Source of the DNA: Diospyros lotus
Taxonomy: Eukaryota > Streptophyta > Magnoliopsida > Ericales > Ebenaceae
NCBI RefSeq assembly: GCF_014633365.1
Contig: NC_068338.1
Location: 11,356,616 to 11,420,615, forward strand
DNA length: 64,000 nt
Direction of reading: 5' to 3'
The stretch's first letter is position 1; each line of letters starts with the position of its first letter. A program made the translations under genes and the position numbers. The notes beneath the pieces are model-generated. The model saw only the letters and a list, made by a program, of their open reading frames with translations. It searched no databases and was not told where the DNA came from. Positions 1 to 10,729 of this stretch are shown here, piece after piece.

Positions 1-207
1 TCATGAACTAAAGATCCTTATCACATCATTCTTAACTCTTAAGAATATGATCTCTACCAGGAAATTTAGGGACTCATTCATAAAGAAAATGCAAAGAGTA
101 TGAATGAAGATATGACATTTTTATTAATTATCAAGATTATATCATAAGTGTCACTCACGTACATCTCACGTAGTGTAAATTTAACATTTATGGCACTATC
201 ACTAACA
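1..207 (-). mobile_element. LTR 5'-terminal fragment, same family as the LTR at 16041
   Basis: Read on the minus strand this begins TGTTAGTGATAGTGCC at position 207 and runs off the left edge of the window. It matches the first 200 bases or so of the solo LTR at 16041-17758 (shared blocks around TGATAATTAATAAAA and GAGATCATATTCTTAAGAG). Directly upstream on the minus strand (208-235) is a purine-rich stretch that could be a polypurine tract, so this may be a 3' LTR. The 19-bp inverted repeat with a 3-base centre (28-46) is preserved exactly as in the other copy. Homology to the second copy is clear; the polypurine tract is an inference. Confidence 0.75.
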
Positions 208-479
208 ACTGGTGCCCTCTCCTTCCACCCTAGCTCTTTTGCTTCTCTAAGCAAAGGGAATTCCCCCCTCCTCAGTTCCTTTGGAGTTAGGGGTGCAGGA
301 GGACTATTGTTGTTGTTGCTCTGCTTGTTGTTGCCTTTCCTCTTACTCTCAGTCCTCGCGGGTCAACCTTGCCGTCTTAGCCATCTTGGCTAGCCTGATG
401 CTCTTGAATTGCTCCATCTCGACAAATGAAGAAAATAGAAAATCAATTAGAACATTCCAAAAGCAAGAGGAGAAGGTGA

Positions 480-1222
480 TTAAGCGAAAAAGAAAAGATA
501 GGGCAAGGTGAGCACCATTGGGTTCCATCTCCCCCTCACACCCTTCTTCTTCTTCATCTCATGTTCCTTATCTCCTGCAACTTTAACCTCATCCTCGTCT
601 TCTTGTTCGTCCTCATCATCCACCTCCTTCAAAGAATGGGATGCTTGCGGATTAGCCCTCTTAGGTCTGGCTGGCTTCGAACAATGGCTCTCCATTCTTC
701 CTCCTCTACTATTATCCACCCTGCCGCCATCAGGTGCTCATCAACAAGCAAGTCAAACAGGGCTACTGGCCTCCCTTGGGCCAGTTTGTTAATATCTTCT
801 TGGTGATCTTACATCATTGTCCTTACGTTCGACCACTTGCACATTACCTTCCTTATAGAATCACCAGCTACCTGGTCTCAAAGCCGTCCACCTTCTGTGG
901 CACACCCCTAAACAACTTAACCTTGTTGACCCTATTCTGAATAGTCGCAAATTCCTTCTCCCCCATGTGGTCTGGATGCAGTAAAAGTAGTGAAATAGAG
1001 CAAGTGTAGGCTCTACCCCACGCTCATTGTGAAGGACAAAGAAACCCACCAACACCGCCCAGTCATTTGGTACAATGGGGCTGACGCCAATATCTCATCC
1101 TTTAAAAATTGCATACCAAAAGGGTGTAGTGGAAGTCTAAGTACTACCCTTAAACTATCCACGTGAATTGCTACGTCGTCGCCTACAACTATGGTCGTAG
1201 ACTCCTTCTTATGAGGCCTCAT
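480..1222 (-). pseudogene. Gypsy-type gag-like relic (putative plant transposon domain)
   Basis: Two broken minus-strand frames (1222-1013, then from 1055 down to about 860 in another frame) read like the N-terminal domain that plant databases call putative gypsy-type transposon (PF04195). The visible signature is LRLPLHPF, then VGFFVL, then a segment ending LFRGVP followed by K..GFE. A short acidic stretch (about 660-580, DEDEQEDEDE) follows. There is a frameshift between the two blocks and no protease, reverse transcriptase or integrase nearby, so this is a fragment. The domain call rests on remembered motif order, not on a search. It lies between the LTR fragment at 1-207 and a promoter-like region at 1390-2250, and may belong to either. 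Confidence 0.5.
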
Positions 1223-1389
1223 TCGTCGCCATGACCTCAGGATGCTGAACGCCTATGCCATACTCCTCACATCCCTGCTCCTTAGCACCGAGCATTGTAG
1301 CTTGGGCTAGATGAATACCCTATTACCACCTGAAATGCCTGTTTATGGCTTAGAGATCAGTTGAGAGGAAGCTATAGGGTTTACCTTAG

Positions 1390-2200
1390 AAATTGCAAGT
1401 TTTTCAGAAGAAAATTCTTCGGGAGAAAACTCTTCTGGAGACTCAGAGTCTTTGGAAGAATCGGAAAGCTTGAAGAAAGTCTTCAGAAGGGTCAGATGAC
1501 TCTTCAGGCACTCCGGATGACTCAAAGGCTTTGGATAAAAATCAAGCAGAAGATGTGGGCCACATGGGGTCACCACCTATTTATAGCCAAGTGTTCAAAA
1601 GATGAACCATCGTCAAGTTATCTAGAGACTTCCCTCTGATGACTCAAAGTAGCTCAATCTTGCGTTAATCCAATCCAATATGCATCATAGTCTTTGAGAC
1701 ATCGAGTACCCTAAGACATTATACTCTTCCCTTTTCCTTTCAGCCAAAGGCAAGAGTGGAGAGCCATTGTTGTAGGGCACACTAGAAAAATCAAAGCAAA
1801 AAATCCAAAAAATCCAAGAAGTATCCAAGAAGGTTGAAGACCTAGATGATCCCGAAGAGTCTTCTAGTCAAGAGTCTCCCAAAGACTTCGAAGAGTCTTC
1901 GGGCCAACCATATCCTTGAGTTTATCAGGTTTAAGCCCAAGACTCATCCGAAGAGCTTTCCAAGTAAGTCACCCGATGACTCCAAAGAGTTTTCGGGGAA
2001 GCCAAGCCCTTAAGATCCTAAGCCTAAGATTCATCCCAAAGAGTCTTCCAAGCCCAAGTCTTGCAATGACTCCAAAGAGTCTTCAAAGAAGTCTCATTCG
2101 AAGGATTCTCTTTCGAGACATCTCATCCCCGAAGGTACCTTTAGGCCCTCCGGCCTCATCCACAATCTTCTTGCCCGAAGAGTCTTCTAGGCCACCTTAG
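1390..2200. repeat. Degenerate GAGTCTTC / GAAGACTC repeat region
   Basis: Many imperfect copies of a short element with palindromic character (GAAGAGTCTTC, GACTCCAAAGAGTCTTC and relatives) occur in two blocks, 1390-1540 and 1835-2200, around a plainer centre. The two blocks sit upstream or downstream of oppositely directed TATA boxes (1578-1585 minus, 2246-2253 plus). This looks like LTR U3 sequence, possibly two LTR fragments head to head. I see no convincing coding region; the short open frames here follow from the repeats. Confidence 0.45.
1578..1585 (-). promoter_or_regulatory. Candidate TATA box (minus strand)
   Basis: TATAAATA on the minus strand, in the context GGCTATAAATAGG typical of plant LTR promoters. 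It would drive transcription leftwards, toward the gag-like relic at 1222-480, which makes it a plausible promoter for that relic. Confidence 0.4.
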
Positions 2201-2205
2201 CATGC

Positions 2206-2253
2206 CACGTGTCCTGCCTTACTACGTGGCCTATCCCTTAACGCTTATAAATA
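2206..2253 (+). promoter_or_regulatory. Candidate LTR promoter: CACGTG box plus TATA box
   Basis: CACGTG lies at 2206-2211 and a second ACGT core (ctacgtggcc) near 2221-2231. TATAAATA follows at 2246-2253. About 160 bp downstream comes a segment of the type TTTAAGTATTGGAGGGCC (near 2412), which resembles the R region of Tat/Ogre-type gypsy LTRs. The layout suggests an LTR promoter pointing right. No internal gypsy domains follow. Confidence 0.4.
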
Positions 2254-2699
2254 CCCCTAGGTACGTACCAAAGAGGGAGATGACCCATATCTAACAGTTG
2301 AAGACTCAAACCCAAGTCCAGCACTCCAGACCCAAACCCATCCGAAGACACTTATCTGAAGCATCACACAACATACTTATATCTCATTTTGTTACATGAC
2401 ACTATCTTACTTTAAGTATTGGAGGGCCCACGCGAGATAGTTCCCTATGTGGCTTCTGACTGTGCTTGTGTTACAAACCTATCTGAAGATCCGAGTCATC
2501 GAGAAGCAAGTCTCTTAAAGACTCACTAGGCATTTGGAGACTCAAGGTACTCTCTTTGTTCTCCTAGATAACAGATTGAGCTTCGCCCTGAGGATCTAGC
2601 TCTTCTGGACAGCAGATCTAGCCACGTGCTAACTAGGTGCCCATTAACACCCTTTGCTGGCATGAACCTTACTCCCCACTTCCTCGCCAAGCTCTACCA

Positions 2700-4010
2700 A
2701 ACTATTTCCTAGGATATATAAATCTAATTGTTGTATTCTAGCAATAACACAAGGATTAGGCATAACCATTGCCTTTTCAAGGATCAGGTGTAACTTATAA
2801 AGTTTAAAAGAAGCAAAGGTGAAAATAATACAAGAGAAACTTACAAAGAAAGCTCACAACAAAAGAATGCTTCTCTTAATTACAAAGACTTAAAAGTAGG
2901 AAGAATAAAGCACTTTCTCTGTTTTTATTGTAAGTGGAAAGTGAAAGCTTGAAGGATCTTTCTAGCTTTTAGGTAGGACCAGGAAGTATTTGAGTAGTTG
3001 CCTCCCTTTTCCTTAGCCTCTTCTCCTTTTTATACTTTTACTTTAGACCACTATAAAATATGTAATATCTGCAAAAATAATTTTATTTCTTTTCAAAATA
3101 ATCATTAGAATATTCAAAAATCATGCTCAATGTGTGAGAAAAAATTTAGATCAATTTATGTGTCTTAACGATCAAAACTATGCTTTAAATGAACTTGAAA
3201 CAACTAGATTTTCAAACTGTAGCACAACATTACTCAAGTAAATTTTATTTGTACTCGAGTATTTCTTAACATTACTCGAGCAAAAATTATTTGTAATAGA
3301 GTATTTTTTTACTATACTCGAGTAAAAATTATTTACTTGATTAATGTTATAGCACTAGAAACCCATTCTTTGTCAGCTAAATTTATTCCAGTGGTCCTTT
3401 TTTTTATTCAATTATAAAAGAATAATACTTGATTACAAAAGAATAAAACTCGATTAATTTTTGTATTTACTCATGTATAATTTGATATTTACTTGATTAT
3501 AAATTTTGAGTACTCGATTACTTTTACTACACCAAAGACTTGAATAAACACTCAATTGCAAAAATATATTTACTCAAGTATAATTTCATACTCACTTGAA
3601 TATAATTTAACTTGTAATCGATTATATACTTTGCATAATTGATTTACTCGATTACAATAGAATTTTTCTCAATTGTAAGATAAACTTACTTGATTAAAAC
3701 CAATTTAGCTCACATGCTTAAATCAAATGAGATTGTTATTCGAGTAAAGAGATATTTTACTCGATTATAAAATAAAGTATAGAAATGTACTTGATTGCAA
3801 TTGATATTATACTCGATTATAAATATTTTGTACTCAATTATAAATATTTTGTACTCGATTAATATTTTGATATACTTGATTAATCATATGCCTTACTCGA
3901 TTAAAACTTCTATCAACTTTCATCTCTTATACATTGCTTTGTACAACATCATCAAATCCAATTTCTCATTTTTTTCATCATATCAAAACCTAATATAAGA
4001 CTAAGCAACG
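2700..4010 (-). mobile_element. SIRE-like LTR fragment N with motif array and TATA box
   Basis: On the minus strand this has the same order as LTR E (27620-41632): an array of AATCGAGTAA-type motifs (3905-3225), then a plainer stretch, then TATAAAAA (3034-3027), then an untranslated-leader-like region down to about 2700. No coding sequence is present. The ends are not resolved. Relationship to E is inferred from layout and shared motif, not from end-to-end sequence identity. Confidence 0.5.
3225..3905 (-). repeat. Array of TTACTCGATTA-type motifs (about 25 copies)
   Basis: A short element, roughly WTACTCGAKTA on the + strand (AATCGAGTAA on the minus strand), recurs every 20-35 bases with variable AT-rich spacers. 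Copies keep the same orientation and the TCGA core is the best kept part. The same motif in the other orientation forms the array at 34630-35620. Confidence 0.7.
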
Positions 4011-4654
4011 TCTATAAATTCCATCTTCATTTGGTTAAAAGAGCTAATGTGTCTGCTAAGTAACTTATTGAACCATTGGTGTGCCTAGTCTACCAAGGAA
4101 AGGGGGAATGCCCGACATCTAGTGGCTTCATCCTACCTGTGTAGTAAGGCAATTGCCTCAAATTGCTGCATATGCTATTACGGTCCTCCCTTCCGAAGGA
4201 TACCAGTAATTGGGGGAGTTTAAACCCGGGCTGTGTTGGCTACCTGAGTAACTATTCAGAAAGTAGGAACCCCTTCCTGGATACTTCCTCGTGGGCTGTC
4301 AACACCTTCTTCTATTATAAAACCTCATTAATTAACTGTTTAACGTTAATGGCCTTTAAGTGGCTCTGTCGTAACAATCTCCTCCATAGGTGGGCACGGG
4401 CAAATGGCTCAATTTGGTTGCTCATTTCCCCTTGATGGGGGTACTTACAGAGGTTTCTTCATTCATCACTTTCTTCCCCGCACATCGCCAACGCGTGACC
4501 TGCGAGTCCCCTTGTGCCAGCGTTTGAGTGTGTGGCAAGGAAGTTTCTATCTAAGCCCCATGTTGGCTTCCCCTAAACCTTTTGAGGCATAGTGGTTGCC
4601 TTCTTCCTGTAGTCACCTGGGGTTTAGTGTGGGGTAGCTTAACATCAGGGATCA
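4011..4654. other. Unassigned sequence left of the solo LTR
   Basis: More GC-rich than its surroundings, with no recognisable protein, RNA or LTR. It is continuous with the sequence that resumes at 6829, since the solo LTR at 4660-6823 sits between them with a perfect target duplication. Confidence 0.5.
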
Positions 4655-6828
4655 AGTATTGTAACAGCCCATCTTCTCAGGCGTGTTATGCCTTAGGAAA
4701 TTTGGTCTATATATATATATATATATATTTTACTTACTTATCCCAAAATTCCCTAAGACCGTATCTAGTGCTAGATGAGATATCTATACTAGAAAATAAA
4801 TACAAAGGGGAAGCTGAATCGAACCTGCTCATGGCAATGCATATAATAATAACTGGACATGGCGTTTATTACAAGTTAATACATAAGCGTCTGATGATAA
4901 ATACAATGTACACAATTCTTAAACTATCCATATTACAACATATCATGGTACATATACTCGTATCTTGTCGTCCCGTGACACTACTCACCACCAATCTAGG
5001 AATCATCTCTGCAAGTCCCGACTGGAACGTTGAATGTTCCAGGGGCGAACCCATGTTAGATGATGAACCATCTAAGTAAGGGAACCAAATGCAACGTCAT
5101 GAGTGTATGCAATGTCTTTCATCGTAGGTGTCAATTGCACCCCTCATGCTGCCTATCATTTTAGCGGCCACCTCTTTCGAAGCCGGGGTGTATGGGTGCA
5201 CCCTTAATAAGGCAACAGTGCCAGTTCGTACTCCCTATGGCCTCATATGCGTGTGATCAACAGTATCAATGTGTATTTATGCATTTCATGATCATGTCAT
5301 TGATGCAGTCTACGTGTTGATTTCACATCATAGCATACCAATATGATAAAAGCATTCTCGAAATTAACATTTATAACTGTACTAAGTTCAAGCGGTATAC
5401 TTACTGTTAAGTCGCCTCGAAAGACGTGTCAGTCTCGAAATTTGTGTCGAGCTGCTACTTCTCGCCCTCAAAGACTCCTAGACATTAAACTTAATTCTAG
5501 AATATCATTTTACTATTTTTTCATAATTTCTATAATTTCTCTTTATTTCTAAATCTTATTTCTTCAAGAATTGCATAAAAATTATCTAGTATTTCAAAAA
5601 AATATAATTTATCTTCACCAATATCCCTTATATAATATTTCTATTATTCTGAAATTTTCATGGAATTTTCCAACTTAAATTCCTATTTTTTTCCTTATTT
5701 CCTAATAGCTAAATATATAATTATTACATAATAATTATCTAATCTTTCATTTTATTCAGTTTCTCTTCACTAATATTTCCTCAATAATACTTATAACATT
5801 CTGAAATTTTCTTGGAATCTTCTGAATTAAAATCTTATTTTTTCTTTATTTCTATAATAGAAAAATCTACTTAAATAATTAATAAATTTAGCATTTCCAG
5901 AAATTTCTTCACAAAATAAATCATAAACAACATTCCAGATTTAATAAAATTTTTTGCAAAATTTTCTCTCTTTTTTTTTTTCTTGCGAGCGCGTGCGCCA
6001 ACGCGCCCGACCCCCCCTCGGATCGTCTTCTCCGGCGGCTCTCTTCGCCGCTGGCTGGCGATTCGACCTTGAAGCTTCACTTTTCTCCTCCTATCCTATA
6101 GATTTTGCTATTCCGAACACGATGGAGCAAAAATTAACACAAAAATGGGATTAAACTTACCTCAATCGGCCGAACACCCCTCGGCTTCGGCGAGTCACGC
6201 GTTTTTCGGTGAAGCCTCAATTCGCCTCTTCCTCTGCTCCGTTGATCGCCAAATTTGGCAGAAATGTTACCCACGACTTGAAGATCAAAACCCCGCTCTT
6301 AAAACCTCTCCACACTGCCACAAATCTACTGCTTAGAGAAGAAAATTTTCGGATGAAATAGGCAGTCCAGTAGCGGCTATTTATAGCCCAAATCCGACGC
6401 AACTCGACCTATCATGGTCGGCCACGCGTCCTAGAGGCCACTCCGACGTCACTTCGGCCATTAAAGGCCCCCCCTTTCCCTGACCGCTGCTTGCAGGCCC
6501 GACCATGCTCTGGCCACGCGCTGCTTCTGCAAAAATCCCGATTTTTCAGATTATATATATATATACACATACATATATTACACTCATATATACATACATA
6601 CATACCTAGCTATATACGTATTTATACTTATATACTTATATTTACATATTTACTGACTTATGCATACTTATATAAATTAATTATCTATACACATACTTAA
6701 TAATTTAATTTCTGGCATACACATTAATAACCTATCATTTTAAACTAAATATATATATATATCATTTTACATACTTTATTTAAACATTAAATTAAATTTA
6801 TTCATAAAATTTAGGGTATTACAAGTAT
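4655..6828 (-). mobile_element. Solo LTR, gypsy-type, with AGTAT target duplication
   Basis: The LTR occupies 4660-6823, starts TGTAACAGCCC and ends GGGTATTACA, and is flanked by AGTAT on both sides (4655-4659 and 6824-6828). On the minus strand it begins TGTAATACCCT and carries the TATA box GGGCTATAAATAGC about 440 bp in (near 6380). At 2164 bp it fits the long LTRs of plant chromoviruses. No gag or pol is present, so it is a solo LTR, presumably left by LTR-LTR recombination. An (AT)n tract lies at 4710-4729 and several TATACATA-type tracts at 6555-6700. The 165-codon open frame at 4582-5079 crosses the LTR border and is not a gene. Confidence 0.9.
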
Positions 6829-7275
6829 TGTAGTAGAGAGGTTAGTCCACGCATTACTCGAGTGTTCTCCTTATTGTCCATTCTCAATTCGTCGTTACTC
6901 CTTTCTAAATCATCATAAATTTATTTGAGCCGCTCATATTCAGTCAGTAAGACAGTATGTGGTGCACTTTTGGAAGGTTCATATGGCCTACTGTTGTTAC
7001 AAGATTTCCTCTTGGGGTCGAAGATTGTCCATGCAAATTTCTTTTTGGTGGTGCAGAAACTAAAGGTGGTTGTCTAATGGAGTAGGGTCTCGCATGCAGC
7101 CTCCAATTCTTGCACAAGGGGGGCACTAATCTCTTCTTGAGGCCCTTTTCCTTGCTCAAATAGTCTCCCCATTCCAATGCTTCCAGTTCTGGTGACTAGG
7201 TTTCTCTTTGTGATAAGGATATTCCTTGAGTGAATCCCCTCGTCAACGTTGGCCTCCGAAATATGTGATTCCGGA
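6829..7275. other. Unassigned sequence right of the solo LTR
   Basis: Continues the sequence interrupted by the solo LTR. A minus-strand frame of 77 codons (7177-6944) has no recognisable domain. I see no promoter, RNA gene or repeat here. Confidence 0.4.
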
Positions 7276-8219
7276 TGATGTGAACCTCATGAAGGAAGGT
7301 GAGACTCGACGCTCAAAATGGTTCCTTTGCCAAGGATCTTTCTAAAATAGATTCATAATAAACAAAAGGACCTTGACCCATTATCTATAAAGAGATAAGA
7401 ACCAAAGGTACAAGAAAGTTAGGGTTGATGCCACACTCAAGATAGATGAGAAGAATTGTGAGTGATAAATCAGGGATGAAGGCCACAAAGATGAAATCTT
7501 AATAAGTTCTGAATTTTATATACCTATTTTCTTTTTCTTTTCTTTTTTTTTTTGAATTTTGAATTTTCCTTTTTTTTTCGAATTTCTAATTTGTCTATCT
7601 TTTTATATATAATGATAAATAATAGAACTTGAACAAATCAAGGTGCAAAAATAGGCAAAGTTGTGGGAATAAAGAGAAATAACAGACAATGAAAGAAAAC
7701 AAGGATAATTCAAACTTGATTTAGAGCCAAAACTTTGATACCAAATGATGTGAACCTCATGAAGGAGGGTGAGACCCGACGTTCAAAATGGTTCATTTGC
7801 CATGGATAGTTCTAAAATAGATTCGTAATAAACAAATGATCTTGGCAACAACAATTTGACGCCATCTGTAGAAGACGTGACAAAAGGCCAAACATAATGG
7901 TAAGAACAACTAGGTTTGCCTACATTGGTAATTCACTTAACCATCCATGAAGGAAAATAAGAACCAGAATTGCAGCCACTGGGGAGCACAACCACATCAT
8001 CTTTCTAGTGATGTGAACCTCACGAAAGAAGGTGAGACCCGATGCTCAAAATGGTTCCTTTGCCAAGGGTTGTTTTAAAACAAATTCGTAATAAACAAAG
8101 AACCTTGACCTGTTATCTATAAAGAGATAAGAACCAAAGGTATGGGAAAATTAGGGTTGACACCACACTTAAGATAGAAAAGAAGAATTGTGAGTGATAA
8201 GTCATGGATAAATGTCACA
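7276..8219 (-). mobile_element. TRIM-like miniature LTR element with three LTR copies
   Basis: Three direct repeats begin TGATGTGAACCTCA: 7276-7487 (212 bp), 7746 to about 7850 (truncated) and 8009-8219 (211 bp). Just left of the second repeat, minus strand, is TGGTATCAAAG (7743 downwards), a tRNA-Met-type primer binding site two bases from the LTR. A pyrimidine-rich block (7525-7580) would be the polypurine tract of the minus strand. So 7276-7850 reads as LTR, a short 258-bp internal region, LTR: a terminal-repeat retrotransposon in miniature on the minus strand. No protein is encoded. Between copies two and three a piece near 7850-7880 resembles the start of a Tat-type gypsy element (ACAATTTGACGCCATCTGTA). 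Confidence 0.6.
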
Positions 8220-9160
8220 ATATGACGGTGGATTTCACATTTTTATTGATCCTTTAGCAGAGAGGATTTGGCTCTCGTCACTTGAAGATAGCGCCCTTTT
8301 GGTGTCCTCATTAATTTTGTTACAACCAAATGCCTTGACCCATTATTATTAATATCTGTAGGTTGGGCAATTCTTTTCAAGGGCCCACGAATAAACGTAA
8401 ACGTTTGGCTTAGGTATAAAATTTATTTCTCACTTTATAAAATAACGTTTATTATCAAATAAATACTCACCCTTAATTTGTTCTTTAATTTTGGAACAAT
8501 TTCTTTTTTTTTTTTTATCAAAATCTACTGTTATCTTCAGAAATTGCTTTAAATCTATAACATAGTATTTGTCATTTTGGAGCAATAAGTGTTAACTTGT
8601 ACAATTCCACCCCTATTACAAACAATTGTAATTAACTAGTTGGCTTGATCACTCTTAATTAATTTTTTTAATTTTAGAATTATTATGTGAGATAAAAGTT
8701 CATTAAAATCCCAAAACTCCAAAACAATTAATTGAGTTAAAAGGCATAAATTTTCCCTACGTTGAGAGGAAGAAGAGACTCCGAGAGGAAAGGTCTTCTG
8801 GGAGAAATGTCTGGCTTTGGGAGGAAGATTGCTTTGGGAAGAAGAAAAGACTTTAACAGGAAGGGTCGTCAGGAAGGAATCGAGTTTGTTTCCCGTGGAA
8901 TAAAAACACAAAAGTAAATTAAAAGGTATGCGGGAATTTCTCACTCGCATAGACCTTCTAATACTTAAGTCAATACCAAGTAGTGGAAATTGATCTGGGC
9001 GAACACTAGGATTCTTTCAGGTGGAATGTGTGTGAAAATGGTGATACAAATGAAAAACAACACAACAAATAATTTTTCACCCAGAGCATTTTAATGTTTT
9101 TCACTTGGGAAAAGAGTACAACAAAGAGTTTTTATTTGACTTCTATAGGGTGTAACCCAC
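8220..9160. other. Unassigned intergenic sequence
   Basis: AT-rich, with a poly-T run near 8505-8515. A minus-strand frame of 104 codons (8950-8636) shows no domain and I do not call it a gene. No other feature was recognised. Confidence 0.4.
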
Positions 9161-9164
9161 ATAG

Positions 9165-9231
9165 AAATCTAGAATTCATATAGTCGATCCCACATAATGG
9201 GATAAAGCCTGAATATGTTGTTGTTGTTATT
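9165..9231 (+). mobile_element. RTE LINE 3'-end stub with (TTG)n tail
   Basis: The stretch TCTAGAATTCATATAG, then CGATCCCACATAATGGGAT, then a GTTGTTGTTGTT tail is the 3' terminus of the same RTE family seen at 62856-63661 (there on the minus strand). Only about 65 bp remain, so this is a severely 5'-truncated copy. Confidence 0.75.
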
Positions 9232-9520
9232 GAATATTTGTAATTTGATAATTTGTTTAGTTGTATTATAATAAATTATTTATAATTTATAAATTAAGAC
9301 TTTATTAATTATAATAATCCGTAAAGTAATTCACGTATTTAATTTAAAAAGTACTTTATATTCACAACAAAATCATTTTATTATATCCATTTGGGTTGGC
9401 ACAAATCCAATCCATGGCCACAGGAAAGAAGAGGAGATAGATAGAGAGATGGATAATGATAATGGTAGAGGGAGAGGAGAGGACTGACGTTGAAGTGCCA
9501 CATTTCTGACAGAAAATGAC

Positions 9521-9529
9521 CCACGTGGC
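9521..9529 (+). promoter_or_regulatory. G-box upstream of PAP12-like gene
   Basis: CCACGTGGC, a classical plant G-box, lies about 95 bp upstream of the start codon at 9623. G-boxes are common in light- and stress-responsive promoters and suit a plastid protein gene. The transcription start is unknown, so it could lie in the promoter or the 5' UTR. Confidence 0.5.
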
Positions 9530-9622
9530 ATACCGTGACATGTGAACTTCGCTCGTTCACAACGGTTGAAATTAATTTGGAACACATACTGATGATACTG
9601 ATACTGATCAGGCCATTCGTAA

Positions 9623-9949
9623 ATGGCGACTATCGAAGTGGGACGACATCTTCTGGGGTTCCGATCGACGCCATTGGTAACGATGATGATGATGATCTCG
9701 CCGTTATACCGCCCTCGTCTGCACTTTCGCAAAGCTTTTGTTGTGCAGTCACGTAGTCGAAGTCGAAGAGTGGTGCTTGGAATTCGAGCCCCTTCGTGTT
9801 CTCTGGTGGGTGAACAAAAGAAAGAAGAAGAAGAAGAAGAAGAAGAAGAAGAAGAGAGGGCTTTGTTCAACGAGCAAGAAAGTTCGCTCATTGAGGCCCT
9901 CATCGGCATCCAGGGCCGAGGCCGCTCTGCTTCTCCTCGCCAACTCCAA
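9623..9949 (+). CDS. PAP12: PAP12-like fibrillin, exon 1 (N-terminus and transit peptide)
   Basis: First coding exon, 109 codons, of a chloroplast plastid-lipid-associated protein (fibrillin). These proteins act on plastoglobules and thylakoids in lipid and stress metabolism. The first 60 residues or so are rich in Arg, Ser and hydrophobic residues with no acidic residue after Glu5, as expected for a plastid transit peptide. Residues 68-78 are 11 Glu encoded by a GAA microsatellite. The C-terminal part, ALIGIQGRGRSASPRQLQ, matches the start of the mature PAP12-type protein, with the GIQGRGRSASP motif. The donor is CAA|GTAACG at 9950. The ATG at 9623 is the first in frame after upstream stops. 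The specific family member (fibrillin 10 / PAP12, as I recall the Arabidopsis naming) is an inference from motif memory. Confidence 0.8.
9824..9856 (+). repeat. (GAA)n microsatellite inside exon 1
   Basis: Ten GAA codons followed by GAG encode 11 consecutive glutamates (residues 68-78), just after the likely transit peptide. The tract is in frame, so unit changes only alter the length of the acidic run. Confidence 0.9.
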
Positions 9950-10058
9950 GTAACGTACAATCGATTCATTCTCTCTTCACCCTTCACTCCTACATTCTCA
10001 ACTACTATATTTATTTATTTATATGCATATGTGTGTATGTATGGATGTGGAGGAGGTA

Positions 10059-10078
10059 GGAGAGAGAGAGAGAGAGAG
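10059..10078 (+). repeat. (AG)n microsatellite in intron 1
   Basis: Ten uninterrupted AG units about 110 bp into intron 1, followed by further GA-rich sequence to 10086. Confidence 0.8.
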
Positions 10079-10172
10079 GAGAGAGTCTCAATAGTATCGG
10101 TAAAGTTATTTTTGTCGTGTCTGCCTCAAATTTTGGAAACACCCCCTCCTCTCAATTAAAGCAAATGTAAGA

Positions 10173-10193
10173 CTGCCTGCCTGCCTGCCTGCC
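10173..10193 (+). repeat. (CTGC)n microsatellite in intron 1
   Basis: Five CTGC units plus one base, within unremarkable intron sequence (10194-10729 shows no other feature). Confidence 0.8.
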
Positions 10194-10729
10194 CAGCGCC
10201 AACAGAAACAACCCTTTACCCATCTACACAATGCGACGCTTTTTAACATGTTTATGGATGGATATGAATGTGGAACGAATCCGCAATTTCAAGATGCACA
10301 TTCTTTTTGATTGCTCTGACAGCATAGCTAGATAAGATTAAAGAAGGAATGTGTATGAGCTTATTTATCCATCATAACGTTTCAATTTTTTTCTTTTTTG
10401 GGGAGTAGTAAAAAGGAAAAAGAAAACGAAAAAAAAAGAAGAAGAGATAAAGTGAAATACAGAGTATAGAATTTAAAGTGATGAAGAAAACAGAAGGAAG
10501 TTGGTCTCTTTTAAAGCTATGTTGGATATCCTCAATTTAAGGGGAACCGTGTCAAACCATATTATCTACACAATATGTGCCCCAAGCCAGCCAGAATTTG
10601 AAGCTCCTTCAAATTATTTCATGTTGTTTTAAATCTGAATTTTGACTAGGAAAATGTATACATTAACAATAAAATGAAAACACAATTGTATAATGAAAGG
10701 AAATTTGGAAAAAGAACATAGGACCATAT

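Noticed and set aside
4582..5079. 165-codon open frame
   Set aside because: It crosses the border of the solo LTR at 4660, contains an (AT)n-derived Tyr-Ile run, and resembles no protein.
8636..8950. 104-codon minus-strand open frame
   Set aside because: No recognisable domain, no promoter or splice context, and a low-complexity Ser-rich composition.
9373..9987. 204-codon minus-strand open frame opposite exon 1
   Set aside because: It is antisense to the PAP12-like exon and owes its length partly to the GAA tract (poly-Ser/Phe on the other strand). No domain and no splice context.
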